From: Hexactinellida sp. DTS-2022
Taxonomy: Eukaryota > Porifera > Hexactinellida
Direction of reading: 5' to 3'
Length of the DNA stretch: 64,000 nt
Assembly (NCBI GenBank): GCA_028753945.1
Contig: JAPNXP010000016.1
Coordinates: 1,706,001 to 1,770,000 of the forward strand
Shown here: positions 39,424 to 51,337 of the stretch, piece by piece
Position numbering within the stretch: the first letter of the stretch is position 1
How the letters are laid out: every line of letters starts with the position of its first letter
Notes under the pieces: generated by a model
Seen by the model: the letters and a program-made list of their open reading frames with translations, nothing else
Database searches by the model: none
Told to the model about the DNA's origin: nothing
Translations under genes and position numbers: made by a program

Positions 39424-40051
39424 TGGTGGTGTTTGGTGTTGATTTATTTGGTCCCGGTGTAACAGCCCAGATTATACCCCCGTCCTCGAATAACCCCGGG
39501 TATAATCTGTCCTAGCCCATATTATTCCCGGGGTTATTCTGTCCTAGGACAGATTATACCCCCGGGTATGAAGTGGGCTAGCCCAAAATATACCCCCCTA
39601 GCCCAGATTATACCCCCATGGGGGTATAATCTGGGCTAGGACAGAATATACCTGGGTATAATCTGGGCTAGGCCAGAGTATACCTGGGTATAATCTGGGC
39701 TAGGCCAGAATATACTCCCTGGCATCATTATGTCATGTGCGAAAATGTGGTGCGTGTGGTGTGATAACTTATATATGTATGCATAAATGTTGCATGCAAC
39801 ATTGTAACATACAAGGTGCAACAATTTTGAATGAATATCGAACACTCAACAATTCGCATGAAATATCGCAAAACAAATTTGTATGCAACATTCCAAATAT
39901 ACGATGCAACTTTGTTCTACTATCAAATTTTCTTCGTATATACACAAATAAACGTATGTCCCATCTCTATGTTGAATAATTCTTGAATATAACGAATTAT
40001 TCATGAACTATTAACTTTTTGGAAAATTTGGGTACGGTATTCGCGATATGG

Positions 40052-40550
40052 ACGATTGTGAAGTTAGCAGCGAGCTGGCAGCGAGAAATTGAGCACACTA
40101 TAAGACACTATAAGACACTATAAGACACTATAAGACACTATAAGACACTATAAGTAATGAACCAACGAGTCTATCTAGATGCCATTTGGAATATAGCAAT
40201 ACTAGCCCAGGTACTTTCTGTAAAATTAATTTTACAGAAAGTACCTAGGCTAGTATTGCTATATTCCAAATGGCAGTTCTGTATATACTGGTGATACAAA
40301 AATGTGGCGTCCCAAACTGTGCTCGATTTTAAAAATTTGATGTTTTTTGGAAAAATTATAACATTTTTTGCAAAGTCACTGTATGCCTCCCAGGTGTCAG
40401 ATCAGGAAAAAAATAATTTTACAGAAAGTACCTAGGCTAGTATTGCTATATTCCAAATGGCATCTAGATAGACTCGTTGGTTCATTACTTATAGTGTCTT
40501 ATAGTGTGCTCAATTTATCGCTGCCAGCTCGCTGCTAACTTCACACTCGT
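40052..40550. mobile_element. 499-bp hairpin MITE with 9-bp target duplication
   Basis: GCGATATGG flanks both sides (40,043-40,051 and 40,551-40,559). The ends ACGATTGTGAAGTTAGCAGC and GCTGCTAACTTCACACTCGT are inverted, and pairing continues through GAGCACACTATAAG and AACCAACGAGTCTATCTAGA. A second, inner inverted copy of the AGAAAGTACCTAGG block lies at 40,205-40,275. The left arm has six ACACTATAAG units, the right arm about two. The 9-bp duplication suggests Mutator-type transposition. Confidence 0.9.
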
Positions 40551-40791
40551 GCGATATGGATAGTTTATTTGCAAAGTTTACCCGAAGAGAAGTTGAATTT
40601 GATCAAATATTTGTTCTCTTGGTAGTTTTAACAATCAATAATGGATTATTCGGCAAAAAGAATAGTTTATAATCTATTCACAATTATTTGTCATTTTTTT
40701 CAATGAATTAGTAAGTATTTAGTTATAAAAATTAAAACCACATAATATAAACTTGTGTTGGGTGTTTTTTGTTCAATCGTCATTCAAAATA

Positions 40792-40968
40792 CAGTGGATG
40801 CCGGTTATAAGCACATCGTCGGGAACTGCACTTGATGTGCTTATAACCGGCATAATTTATATAGGGTATAATAACCAGTATATGGCAAATTGGCAACCGT
40901 TTTCCAACATAGTGTTCTTATATCCGATATGTTCTTATAACCGGCGTGCTTATATCCGACATCTACTG
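40792..40968. mobile_element. MITE, CAGTGGATGCCGGTTATAAG family, copy 3 (177 bp)
   Basis: Left end CAGTGGATGCCGGTTATAAG, right end TTATATCCGACATCTACTG. It is closely similar to the copy at 18,246-18,419. TA is present on the left but the right neighbour reads AC. Confidence 0.85.
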
Positions 40969-41296
40969 ACTACATATTTGATAACCTACTACTACTGTCC
41001 CGTCCCGAAAATTTGGGTATCTGGATTTTCCGGGACTGTCCCGTCCGGTTCCGAAGATTAGGCATACCCAATAAGAGAGGGATATATTCTGTCCTAGCCC
41101 AGATTATACCCCCTTGGGGGTATAATCTGGGCTAGAGGGGTATATTTTGGGCTAGCCCACTTCATACCCGGGGGTATATTCTGGCCTAGGTCAGATTATA
41201 CCCGGGTATATACTGATGGGGGGTTAATCTGGGCTGCTACACCTGTATCTGGGTGTTTTGTAGATATACGATTTGTGTTGATAAATGTATAATTAT

Positions 41297-41816
41297 CAGG
41301 GAATGAAAGGTTCACGAACGAACTTATTGAACTTGAACTGAACGAACTGAACGCAGGGATTTTAAGGGATTCACGGTGATCGAACTGAACGAACGCCAAC
41401 GGTTTCCGAACGGCAATTGAACGAACTGAACGAACTGAATTGAACGAACTAAACTGAATAAAGATAAATTATAAATGTGGATCCATTAAATATAATAGGT
41501 GACTGCAAAAGTGCTAATTCCGGACATCCTAAGTGGACTCATGTCTCTTAGGTTAGATTCTAGCTTCTTAACCGGTATCATAAACGGAATAATTCGAAGC
41601 GAACTGAACGAACGAATTGAACGAACTGAACGAACTTAACGAATTTAATTGAACGAATTGAACGAATTGAACGAACGCGGGTTAGCCCGTGAACGAACTG
41701 AACGAACGCTAGTGGAGCTGAATTTAGGAGGTGAACTTGAACGAACTGAACGTGCGTCAATTTAAGATGAACTGAATTGCGTCAATTCAGTCCGTTCGTG
41801 AACCTTTCATTCCCTG
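41297..41816. mobile_element. 520-bp hAT-like MITE filled with GAACGAACT satellite
   Basis: ATAATTAT is duplicated on both sides (41,289-41,296 and 41,817-41,824). The ends CAGGGAATGAAAGGTTCACG and CGTGAACCTTTCATTCCCTG are perfect inverses. The CAGGG start with an 8-bp duplication is typical of hAT elements. Inside, GAACGAACTGAACGAACTGA-type repeats fill 41,320-41,450 and 41,590-41,790. Confidence 0.9.
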
Positions 41817-42156
41817 ATAATTATATATCATCCATTCTCTGGTTTGTGTTTACAAATTGCCACTTATCATGGTTTCATAAATAATCCGAAATCAGTAGAA
41901 ATGTGAATTACATCGAGGTTCCCATTGGTGTTACAATAATTATCACTGCATGTCTTAGTCGTGTACAAAAACGGACAAGAATACATTTAGTTGAGAGAAA
42001 AATTATATTGCCGCTAGTAAGAATTTAATGCTACATGAATTGTCGTTGGCGAAGAAAAAACATGAAAAGAAAGTTATTCAGCAGAAATAAAGGCCCTTAC
42101 GTTTAGGGATTCCAAACTAGTAAGCGATAATTGGGATGATGCGAATATTGATGATA

Positions 42157-42343
42157 CAGTGGAGCCTCCCATAACCGACACTCCAAATAGCGGACAACCT
42201 CTATATAACGGACAACCCTCGTGGCACGGATTTATTTATTTAGCATATGTCTAATAGAAAAGCAACCTCTAAATAGCGGACGACCTCTAAATAACGGACA
42301 ACGGTTCCGTTCCCAAGGTGTCCGTTGTTCAGAGGCTCTACTG
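42157..42343. mobile_element. MITE, CAGTGGAGCCTCCCATAACC family, inverted copy (187 bp)
   Basis: It is the reverse-oriented relative of 20,553-20,723: left end CAGTGGAGCCTCCCATAACC, right end GTTGTTCAGAGGCTCTACTG, TA on both sides. Confidence 0.87.
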
Positions 42344-42362
42344 TATTGATAAGGATGTGATC

Positions 42363-43677
42363 ATAGGCGCCAAGTTTGGGGTTTGGGGGGGGCCGGGCCC
42401 CCCATATTGCTGATTGGGGGGCTCACTGGGAGCGACCTCCCGGACCTTTAGGTGGATTTAATTTTTATATGAAAGTGGTCCTTTTGATCGACCAAGGGAT
42501 GATAGAGGGTGAGAATCACGTTTGTTTACTCAATATATCCAGATTTTGTCTCTGAAGAAACAAATCTGGAAATATTTAGTAAACCTCCCAGTGGCCCCCC
42601 CCAGACCTCCCCAAGTGCCCCCCCCCCAATCTTTGATTATATTTTCCAAAACTTGACGCCTATGGGTGTGATTGATACTATGATAGATAAAATAACGTCT
42701 CTATATGGTTATGTAATCAAGACAAATGTTAGTTATAGTTATTTGGAAATTCGAAATTTATTGTTAGCTATTGTTTTTAATTTGTCAGCCACTTTCGAGA
42801 ATAGCTCCCAAATGCATCAGTATTGTCCAGGAGAAAGAGCTCTTGAGGCCATTACAAACGACGACAATTTCTGGGTGGGGGATATACCATCGCATCCATG
42901 AGCTCTTTCTCATAACTGTAAAGATCGAGTCATAGCAATCTTGGGTCCATATATTACCGTTGAGTTTTTAGATAATGTAAAGGGGGGTATAACGTAGAAT
43001 TTAAATGAAAGTTTGCACAATGTCATTTGAATCAGATTAAACAACTAGTTTATCCCAGTATCGCCTCTGAATATAGTAGTAGGAAGTTTTATATTATTTT
43101 CATATACCGAATTCGTGTACAAGCCCATGGTAAAGACATAATCAGACGAATAGTACATTGGTATGCTAATTAATAATTTATTATAATATGGTGTGAGCAC
43201 CGTGTGACCAACATATCCACATCATCAATGTACACGTTATGTTTTTATCACGTAGAGGGTGCGAAAGATTATCAATTACGTCAATTTTCACGCTTCTCAA
43301 AATATGAGAATGACGTATAACTTGGAGATGAGTGGGAAATTTCGAGTGGAACACTCAACTAAGTTATCGAGGCCAAAAGTTACCCCTATATGCCAAAAAT
43401 CCGATTTCGAAACCGTCCAGTTTTTTTCAATCAACTCGGAACATACAAACAAATATATGTATGCACAACATCATAGGCGCGGTGTTTTCAATATTCCTTC
43501 AAAACTGGGGGAGGGGGCAATTACAAAACCATTAAATAATTATTGTCATATTTCGACTATTCATCTGAAACATTGCATAATAGTATACAAATCACTAAAG
43601 ACTAGGAACGTATAATAAATCTTAGTTTAAAGTCAAATATTTTAATAACCCCCCAGAGCCCCAAACTTGGCGCCTAT
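42363..43677. mobile_element. 1.3-kb element with ATAGGCGCCAAGTTTGGGG ends
   Basis: The left end ATAGGCGCCAAGTTTGGGG and right end CCCCAAACTTGGCGCCTAT are perfect inverses, and a related block (CAAAACTTGACGCCTATG) lies inside at 42,646-42,663. G/C homopolymer runs follow the ends. An open frame at 42,509-42,901 (about 130 residues) has no recognisable domain. No transposase seen; superfamily not identified. Confidence 0.7.
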
Positions 43678-44373
43678 GGCACATCCACCTTATGTTTTAA
43701 TAGTACTAGATTCAATAGCAAAAGATGTGATTCCTTGAAACCTCTGAATAGACAGATTAACTTTCCTGAGATTATTTACAATGATGCACCAAGTTGAAGC
43801 TAACATGTAAGGAATTAGAGTGATTTTACATATCAGTTGAACAATGAATGAATTATCAGGCAACTAAGTCTAATTCAATTGAATTACTTTCACACATTAA
43901 CCTGTTGGATAATCTGTATAATTATTGGAATAACAAGTCTAATCTGGACATAGAGTTTCAGCTGTTACTCGACCCAGAAACACCTGTAAGAAACCACCTA
44001 ATATGTCTGATTATAATAATACACGTATTATATTCCAGCTAATATATAACTGCAGTTAGAGATAGAGAATTGGTAATTATACAATTTCGAATACTATATC
44101 AGAACTGAGTCTGAACCATTTCGATTCATGCAAATTAACGGAAAAATAAACTGTGAATGATTTGTTTCACAGATCCAGGGGAATATTACGTTAAGCTGAG
44201 AAAGCTAAATCGGGACAGGAAAACATTTGACTACAAATGGGCCACAATAGGCAACTCCAGTTAGTGCCAATTAATTGGAGTCGACTCTTTGTATCAATTA
44301 AATAAATACCAGAAATGCAAGGCTAATAATATATTCACAAAATACTTAGTAACAACATTGTAAGAAATGTATT

Positions 44374-45444
44374 TCAACAATATTCACACTCCTTCTCCAC
44401 ATCCGGCCAATCTCCATTATCTTTCCGCAGCACTAGCATTAAGTTACCAATGCAATCTTTATCAAATTTTTTAAGCTCATCTAATAACTTCCACTTGTCA
44501 CTAAAATCTTGATTAAAATAGAAATGAACTTCCTTGCCAGCCGGTATATCATAAATACGCTTTATTTTCTGAGCGATATCGTATAAATTATCTTTATTAG
44601 ACACTTTCATTATTCTAAACTCGTTCGTGTTTGGAAAAAGGAAACACCACATATCTTCCGGGGTATTCTCCACTTCGACATAATTACTTCCGCCCACAGT
44701 CACAACTCTCTTCAGCCCCAAATGGCAGTTCGAGACTCCGTGCCAAGCCAGCAGATGCCACCACGCCCACTCGGGCACGTGCATAAACTGTGAAACATTG
44801 CAGTTGAGAGCGTCCAGTCTGGAAATGTTTGCATGAACTGAGTTGCTGATGGGCGGCAGGCTAGAAGGGTCCTCTGTTGCCTTCCAGGCTTTATACCACG
44901 AATCGCTTATAAGATAGCAAGCATCGTCTTTCTGTACGCTCTCTCTCTGCAACAGAGCCCGCATTGAATGCTTAACTTGAAGAGACGGGACAGGAATCTT
45001 TAGGTAGAAGTAAGGCGTCAGGTGTTGTAGGTCGTGCACCAGGACCAGGTTAATGCAGTGGGTGGGGTAGGTAGGGAGGGACTCGTAGAACTGTTGAATC
45101 AAGAAAACGCGCTTACTCGCAATGTTTTCATTCTTGAATATATTACGTCTCCTCCAATACAGAATGTCCATCTCGTGCAGTACCCTCATCTCGTGGCTGT
45201 AATTGAGTAGCTCAGCGCTCAACTCCTCGCAGAACTCGTATATGACTTCTCTGAGACACCCCAAGTCAGATACCTCGAACTTAGGTGTCAACACCAGCGA
45301 TAGGATCTCTCGCATTCGAGATATTCCCATGTAGACGTCCGTAGTGAATATAACATTGGGATCTCTTGCAAACTCGTCAGTCATTTCAGCGGTTACTAAC
45401 CTTGCAAATTCATAATTAGATGCAATATAATTATTCCTATACAA
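44374..45444 (-). CDS. DUSP plus ubiquitin-like domain protein without USP catalytic domain
   Basis: A single-exon, 356-residue protein. Residues 170-250 form a DUSP domain: DDACYLISDSWYKAWKAT, LPPISNSV, and FMHVPEWAWWHLLAWHGV. Residues 255-350 look like the following ubiquitin-like domain of USP4/USP11/USP15 (KVSNKDNLYDIAQKIKRIYD, AGKEVHFYF, VLRKDNGDWPDVE). These domains normally sit in front of the Cys/His protease core of deubiquitinases, but here a stop follows directly and no Cys or His box exists downstream. Residues 1-165 are helical and unrecognised. It may be a binding-only paralogue that competes for USP partners; that is inference. Alternatively the catalytic part is lost. Confidence 0.65.
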   Translation of the reverse strand: MYRNNYIASNYEFARLVTAEMTDEFARDPNVIFTTDVYMGISRMREILSLVLTPKFEVSDLGCLREVIYEFCEELSAELLNYSHEMRVLHEMDILYWRRRNIFKNENIASKRVFLIQQFYESLPTYPTHCINLVLVHDLQHLTPYFYLKIPVPSLQVKHSMRALLQRESVQKDDACYLISDSWYKAWKATEDPSSLPPISNSVHANISRLDALNCNVSQFMHVPEWAWWHLLAWHGVSNCHLGLKRVVTVGGSNYVEVENTPEDMWCFLFPNTNEFRIMKVSNKDNLYDIAQKIKRIYDIPAGKEVHFYFNQDFSDKWKLLDELKKFDKDCIGNLMLVLRKDNGDWPDVEKECEYC

Positions 45445-45889
45445 TAGCTCAGTAGGCGCAATGGTACATAGCTAAGTATGTGGCATAGCGTCAATTGCAT
45501 CCACCCCTCATGATGACCGTTATAATACCGCTAAGAAACAAAACAATGGGCCAGGATATAGTTCTATTGAATGCTGTGATATTACTTTAAAATTGAAAGA
45601 AACTACGTAATGGGTTGTCCGCGCAATGTCCGAATTGTAATTAGAAATTGAGAATTAACCTGTATCGCAGTTTTACAAGCAAACTTCCAATAGTTGCAAA
45701 TGACCAACAAGTACTTTGATTGCTTTGATTTAAAATATTGTCTATAATTAATCTGGACATAACCTCACTCCTTACTCATAAAATTACAAAACGGTCTTAT
45801 TTTTTTACTTGATTCGGCAGCATGTATAGCCAGCCGTATTATAGTAGGCCATGCCTCACTTTATACCAGTGTACGACTAAATTAAATTT

Positions 45890-46095
45890 TGATAGTGGCT
45901 AATTAAGCCACCACCTCACTTTTTCTGGTGGCTAAATAATTAGCAACGGCCGGTTTAACATTTAAAATAATATAACGACGAAAAATATATTCTACACAAA
46001 GTAAATAATCCACAATTTATGGCGGATTAGTTAAGTCACCAAAGGCAGATATCGTGGCTTAAGAAAGATGTTTGGTGGCTAACGTCACCAAACCA
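45890..46095. repeat. Dispersed repeat, copy 2 (inverted relative of 34,690-34,960)
   Basis: GTGGCTAAATAATTAGC, ATAATCCACAATTTATGG and AGTCACCAAAGGCAGA are the inverse words of the earlier copy. The rest of the 45,445-47,550 interval is AT-rich non-coding DNA in which I recognise nothing. Confidence 0.55.
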
Positions 46096-47558
46096 CCTAA
46101 TTTCTCGAGCACTACTTTATACGTATGTCTCCCTAGTCATTATATTGAATAATTTAACTGTAAATATGCGGCTTAGCCAGACTTCAAGACTTTCACAAGC
46201 AATATTCTTTAGCCAAATTATTATTCTTAACTTGAATCAAAACGATACAAAGGTGGGATTATCATCACTACTTTGGTAATGTTTGACAATTATATAATAA
46301 ATATTACATAATATGCTAATTTGAGACCCATTTTCGTCAAAGCGAAATTATTAAATAATTTAAATTTCGCCTATGCGAAAATGATTCGCCGCAAAATCAT
46401 TACTTTATCATACAGCATGAATGTCTTTGAGATTCCGTCACTTTGTACGTTAATTAACTTCTTATTGAATTAAGATTCATTAACTGATTTCTTACGATAA
46501 AAAATAGAAATAGTTGACGGATCAATTTTCATCGATTAGGTATAATAAGCAGTGGTGTCCGATATCATTTGAACCAAATATAGCGTTTGCAGCTAAGCTA
46601 GTCTCTATTGAATTAATAGTCTCTCAGGCAAGATATACATAGTATGGACTAAGTGTATAAAATTACTTTTGGAATTAAATAAATCTCATTACCAACGGAG
46701 ATCTGTTGACATACACTATCAAGTAAGTTCCATTGATAATCATCGCTTCTGGGTTACAAGTTGTGGAAGGTAGAATAATATGTATATTAAGCATTAATGG
46801 TTGAAAGTGCATCCATATGCTCTTTCTCTTCCTATCTTACCGAATTTTTCTAATATTGTACAAAATAAAATGGTGCGATGAACATTATACTAAATGATTA
46901 CATAATATGTTTTTAATGGAACTGATTTGGGCTAAATTAAATTATTTCTTTGAAATATCAATCACGCAATAGAAAGATCTAGGTAGAATACCGAACGTTT
47001 TCATAAATATAGTGTAAGCATCGGATTGTTGTCAATTGTAACCAAATTGTTTGCTTTCTTTAAATTCCTACTTTATCATTCTTGTTGTGGGCATAAAAGG
47101 GGTAATATTAAATGGATAATCGAAGAAAAGAAATCTCATATTATAAGCATAGTAAGCGTGGAAACTTTGGAAGTTGATAGATAAAAAACAAATACGTAAA
47201 TATTCTTTTTTATCGGCAGGGTCTCACAAGTTATATCTAAATATAATAGTGGAGTTCAATCATAAACTTCGATGCTCATAATGTATTGCGATTCAGTATA
47301 ACTAGAGACCATTAGATTGTGTCCTATACAAAGTGCTGAACTATGTCATTGAGAGTCTCAACGGGAAATGTAATTGAATACTGATTAAATAGTGTTGAAA
47401 CGAATTTCTTTGGAATACAATTACCTTATTATAGGCTTTTAATATTATGTCAGCTTATTAGTATATAAACAGATAGAACTAGTATAAATAATAACTGAGC
47501 CCATTCAAACCAAATTTCACAGCAAACTGATAACTATCCAACCTTCTTGATTTCAAAC

Positions 47559-48887
47559 ATGGAATACTTATTAGAAAAAATTGCAGAATACTTTAGTCCA
47601 CAGAAGAATAGCACGGAAAATACAGTCAGTATGGACAACAACCTTACAATCAAAGAAGGCTATGGCTTCAAGCGAGGAGCAATAAACACAGATTGGAAGA
47701 AGAGACTCTTCGTTCTCAACCAGAAGCATCTCTCATACTTCAAAGGAGGGGTTAGTTACTTTATAATCGTAATAGATTTAATTTAGAGATTACTTATAAT
47801 AGTAAGCTCGGAGCTCAGTGTAATTTCATAAAAAAATATGTAAGGGTAAATACTTTCATCGTATCTTAGTATTGTATTTGTATTTACAGAAAGTTGTTTG
47901 CTACTTCGCCGTAAGAATTGATTTGCATAAATTTTCCTCCCAAAGGATAGTTTATATACATAAAAGAAAATTGCACGTTTATTGATAGTTTTTGTATAAT
48001 AAATTGAGAATAAATTGAGAGTAGAACAATTAAGAAGGCATAATTAACAATAGGAGATTTATGCTAATTTACGGAGTATAATATCTTAAAAGATGCATTT
48101 ATCTTTGTTTAGAAATCGATCCCATCAGGAACTATAGAGCTGAATACCGTACAACACATTTCAGATATACAGAAAGAAAACGTATTCAAGGTAGTTGATA
48201 AGTTAGATACATATTGAGTTAAAGTTAAGTTTGCAAGCCAAATAAATTGTTCGAGATATAAGTAGTGTATTAAAAATGTTATAAACTATCTCACCACAAA
48301 ATTTTATTTTGTTGTTGTTATGTGAATATACTTCAATAAATTTACGGATAAACAAGTTTCTATACGTATTTAATATTGTTCAATTTTGTAGTTGTTTACA
48401 CCAGGAAGAGTATATGAGATCAGATTGGGTAAGGATTTTTAACCAAATATTAGCTGACAACTTGTAAAAATAATGTATGTCAAACAAGTTAATAAAAACC
48501 ACTTCATATAGGTGTCTACGGAGTCATTGTCATAACATAAATCGCCTAATTAATATGCCTAGTTCAGGTTTTTACTGTCCGATATAGACAATCAAAATTA
48601 AATAAGTGATTAATAAAAAAGTTAATTTGTGATTTCAATGAATTTAGTAATTTATGTGGTATTTGTGATGTATAAATCTACTGGCTTTACTGGATAACTT
48701 TTATGTTTAATAATAATAATAATAATTTGTGTAATGTAAACTTGTTGTTAAACCTATTTATAAATGATCGTATTATTTCTCTGAGTTACGAATAGTTTAA
48801 ATAAAACTTCCTATAGAGTCCTATGCAGATGCAGTAGCCTGGGTGGAAGCACTGAACCAAGCATCCAAGAGAGGTCCGATAACTTAA
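47559..48887 (+). CDS. Small PH-domain protein, four exons
   Basis: Exons 47,559-47,750, 48,113-48,190, 48,392-48,428 and 48,817-48,887 join in frame through GT-AG introns of about 360, 200 and 390 bp to give 125 residues. The PH signature runs over exon borders: IKEGYGFKRGAINTDWKKRL and FVLNQKHLSYFKGG in exon 1, SGTIELNTVQHISDI in exon 2, TPGRVYEIR in exon 3, and the C-terminal helix with its invariant Trp, DAVAWVEALNQASKRG, in exon 4. PH domains bind phosphoinositides or proteins at membranes. Nothing else is fused, so it is a stand-alone module, like PLEKHA- or pleckstrin-derived short proteins. The ATG at 47,559 is preferred over an upstream non-ATG codon. Confidence 0.8.
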
Positions 48888-49497
48888 TAGCTGAAGCATG
48901 AATAATAAATATTTTCATCGCAGACATTTCAAGAGTCTTGTATTTGAAATTGATTCATTCATACACTAATTTATAGATAATCAAATCAATGTGTAAATCA
49001 AAAAGATGGTTTTTGTTGTATAATTAATGTTTTATTGTATTTTACTAATTTCAAAATTAATGTTCTTTTTCAAGTATTTTATAGCGAAAACAGAGAAATA
49101 TACCTACTGTCTGTTATAAGTAACGAAATGTGTATTGTTCTTAATACAGGGTTAAATTTAGGGGTGAAACTAATATACCTAACCAAATATTCGTCAGTTT
49201 GCAAACAAACATTCGTTTACTACTTTTGGACAACAACATTATTTTTGCATACATACTAGATTGGAGAGATCGTAAATATAAATTCCTACCTGAACTAGCT
49301 GATTAATAGCTAACTTGTATGTCTACTGTGTAGTATTCTATAATGGAATCAAAAAGTAGCTCTGATACTTTCAATTTTGCCCCCCCCCCAGAATTTTTAA
49401 AAGAATCCGCCACTGATATGAGCGTATAACGTATACACCTATACACTCGTTAATGTAATATTACTACGTAACTCCAGTCTCAACCTATAATTAAGAA

Positions 49498-50608
49498 ATG
49501 TCCGAGGAGCTTATACTGCTATCGTTATGGATTCCAGATCCTCACCACGCGGGCGGGCTACGGGGGAGAAGACTGCCCACGCTGTGTGCTACCTAGAATT
49601 GTAGGGCGGCCGCGCCACGAGGGGCTCGTTAAAGAGCTGCGCATGAAGGAGTCTTATGTGGGGGAGATGCCAGTGCAAGCGAGGCTTTTTGTCTCTCAGA
49701 TATCCGATTGAGAGCGGGATTGTCTCTGACTGGGAAGACATGGATAGCATCTGGCATCACACGCTGTATAACGAGCTGCACGCAGCTCCTGGAGAACACC
49801 CGATACTCCTAACCGAGCCTCCTCTCAACCCTAAACGCAATCGAGAGAAGATGACTGAGATAATGTTTGAGACATTCAACTGTCCGGCTTTGTAAATTTC
49901 CATTCAGCCGGTCATGTCTCTCTACTCAGCGGGACGCATTAAAGGGATAGTACTAGACTCTGGTGATGACGTAACACACGTGGTCCCGGTGTACGAATAC
50001 CCACTCTCTCACGCGACAGAGAGTGTAGGCCTAGCGGCCGCGAAGTTACAGACTCTCTGATGCACCAGCTGAACAGACGGGGCTACTCCTTCCGTACAGC
50101 TTCTGACAGGGAAGTTGTACGGAGAGTCAAAGAGAAAATGCTATGCGTATCAACTGACGGAAGGAATGAGATAAGCGATAATGATAATGAGTGCTATGAG
50201 CTGCCAGACGGACACAAACTGATAATGGGGAGAGAGCGATTTGATTGCCCAGAGGTTCTATTCAATCCATCCTTACTACGCTCGGGGTTAGATGGAATGC
50301 ATGAGATGGTAAATAACTCAATTAGGAAGTGTGACTTTGAAATATATAAAGAACTCATATCTAATATCGTGCTGGCTGGAGGGAATACGATGCTAACTGG
50401 ATTTAAGGAAAGGATGCACATTGAATTAACCAAGTTAACGCCCACCTAATATACTTGTAAGGTTATTGCTAGTCCAGAGAGGTACTATTCTTCTTGGCTT
50501 GGAGCCTCAATCATGGTTTCATTAAGTCATTTCTCATACTACTGGATAGGAAAACAGGATTATGAAGAATGTGGACCCAGCATAATACACAGTAAATGTA
50601 GTTTCTAA
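49498..50608 (+). pseudogene. Actin-family pseudogene, intronless
   Basis: The sequence follows actin from near the N terminus to the end: [115 protein letters not shown], and a tail in the position of actin's last residues (GPSII..., with Lys-Cys then Phe). At least three frameshifts (before GGEDCPR, before YPIES, and near 50,045) and two stops (at the Tyr after CPAL, and after KLTPT) disable it. There are no introns, so it may derive from a processed copy. Divergence from muscle or cytoplasmic actin is large. Confidence 0.85.
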
Positions 50609-50734
50609 ATAGTATGTATTCAATAACATATTATACATCAATACATGTATTATATTATTTATTTATTATAGTCCGGTTTATAATTGTACAATAATTTATT
50701 AATTTAAATAATAATTTATAACTTTAATTGAAAT

Positions 50735-51293
50735 ACAGTAGACTCCGCTTGCTTACGGTGTCACAAATTAATCGGGTTCTCGCTTAATTGGGTCAACATT
50801 TTACGTCACGGTATTACATTTTGGCTTGCAGTATATTCGAATATTAGGTTATCCGCTTAATTGGGACTCAAATTACCCTTGGACCAAAGTGACCAGCGGG
50901 TCCGAGAATTGGGTGAATTTCTAGTTTGTGTACTCTCTCACATATTTCGCTCCTTATACTATCTATATTAATTAACACAAGCTGCTCGTCCGCGCTACGC
51001 GCGAATTCTTGCAGCCAACACTCGGGCCTATGGTCCTCGCTTGTATTCAAAACAAATTATTTTACAAATTATATGGCAGTTGTATTGAAATACTGTGGAA
51101 TCTTAAAATAACGGCCAGGGTTTCATCCAGGCGCATAAATCTGAATGAAAACTTTTCTAATATTTAAACGCTCATACACAGATCGATTATATTACAAAAA
51201 ATCAAATACTTTAGCTGCAGCTAAAAGATATAATTTTAGGTGTCTCTAGCCCACGTACAGATAACCGTTGTATAGAGTAAGCAGATTCCACTG
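50735..51293. mobile_element. MITE, CAGTAGACTCCGCTTGCTTA family (about 559 bp)
   Basis: Left end CAGTAGACTCCGCTTGCTTA with TA before it, and right end TAAGCAGATTCCACTG with TA after it; inner CGCTTAATTGGG repeats. It contains the GCTGCTCGTCCGCGCTACGC block shared with 38,430. No protein. Confidence 0.65.
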
Positions 51294-51337
51294 TAGAGCA
51301 TATCATAGCACTTTACAATAGTACTATCGTTGTAGGA

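Larger units (their letters stand above)
39458..41241. mobile_element. 1.8-kb non-autonomous transposon with repeat-rich ends, containing two nested elements
   Basis: The left end TGTAACAGCCCAGATTATAC and the right end GGTTAATCTGGGCTGCTACA are inverted. Both ends (39,458-39,720 and 41,080-41,241) consist of alternating forward and inverted CCCAGATTATACCCCC and CTAGCCCA units. Inside lie a 499-bp hairpin element (40,052-40,550) and a 177-bp MITE (40,792-40,968). No transposase was found and the target duplication is unclear. Confidence 0.7.

Noticed and set aside
40080-40150. Short direct repeats (ACACTATAAG) as a possible CRISPR array
   Set aside because: Repeats are contiguous without spacers and lie in one arm of a hairpin MITE.
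41300-41800. GAACGAACT repeats as a free satellite or centromeric array
   Set aside because: They are enclosed by transposon ends and an 8-bp target duplication.
43848-44265. Possible two-exon small gene (43,848-43,985 then 44,173-44,265)
   Set aside because: Splice sites look good, but the phases do not join the two attractive frames.
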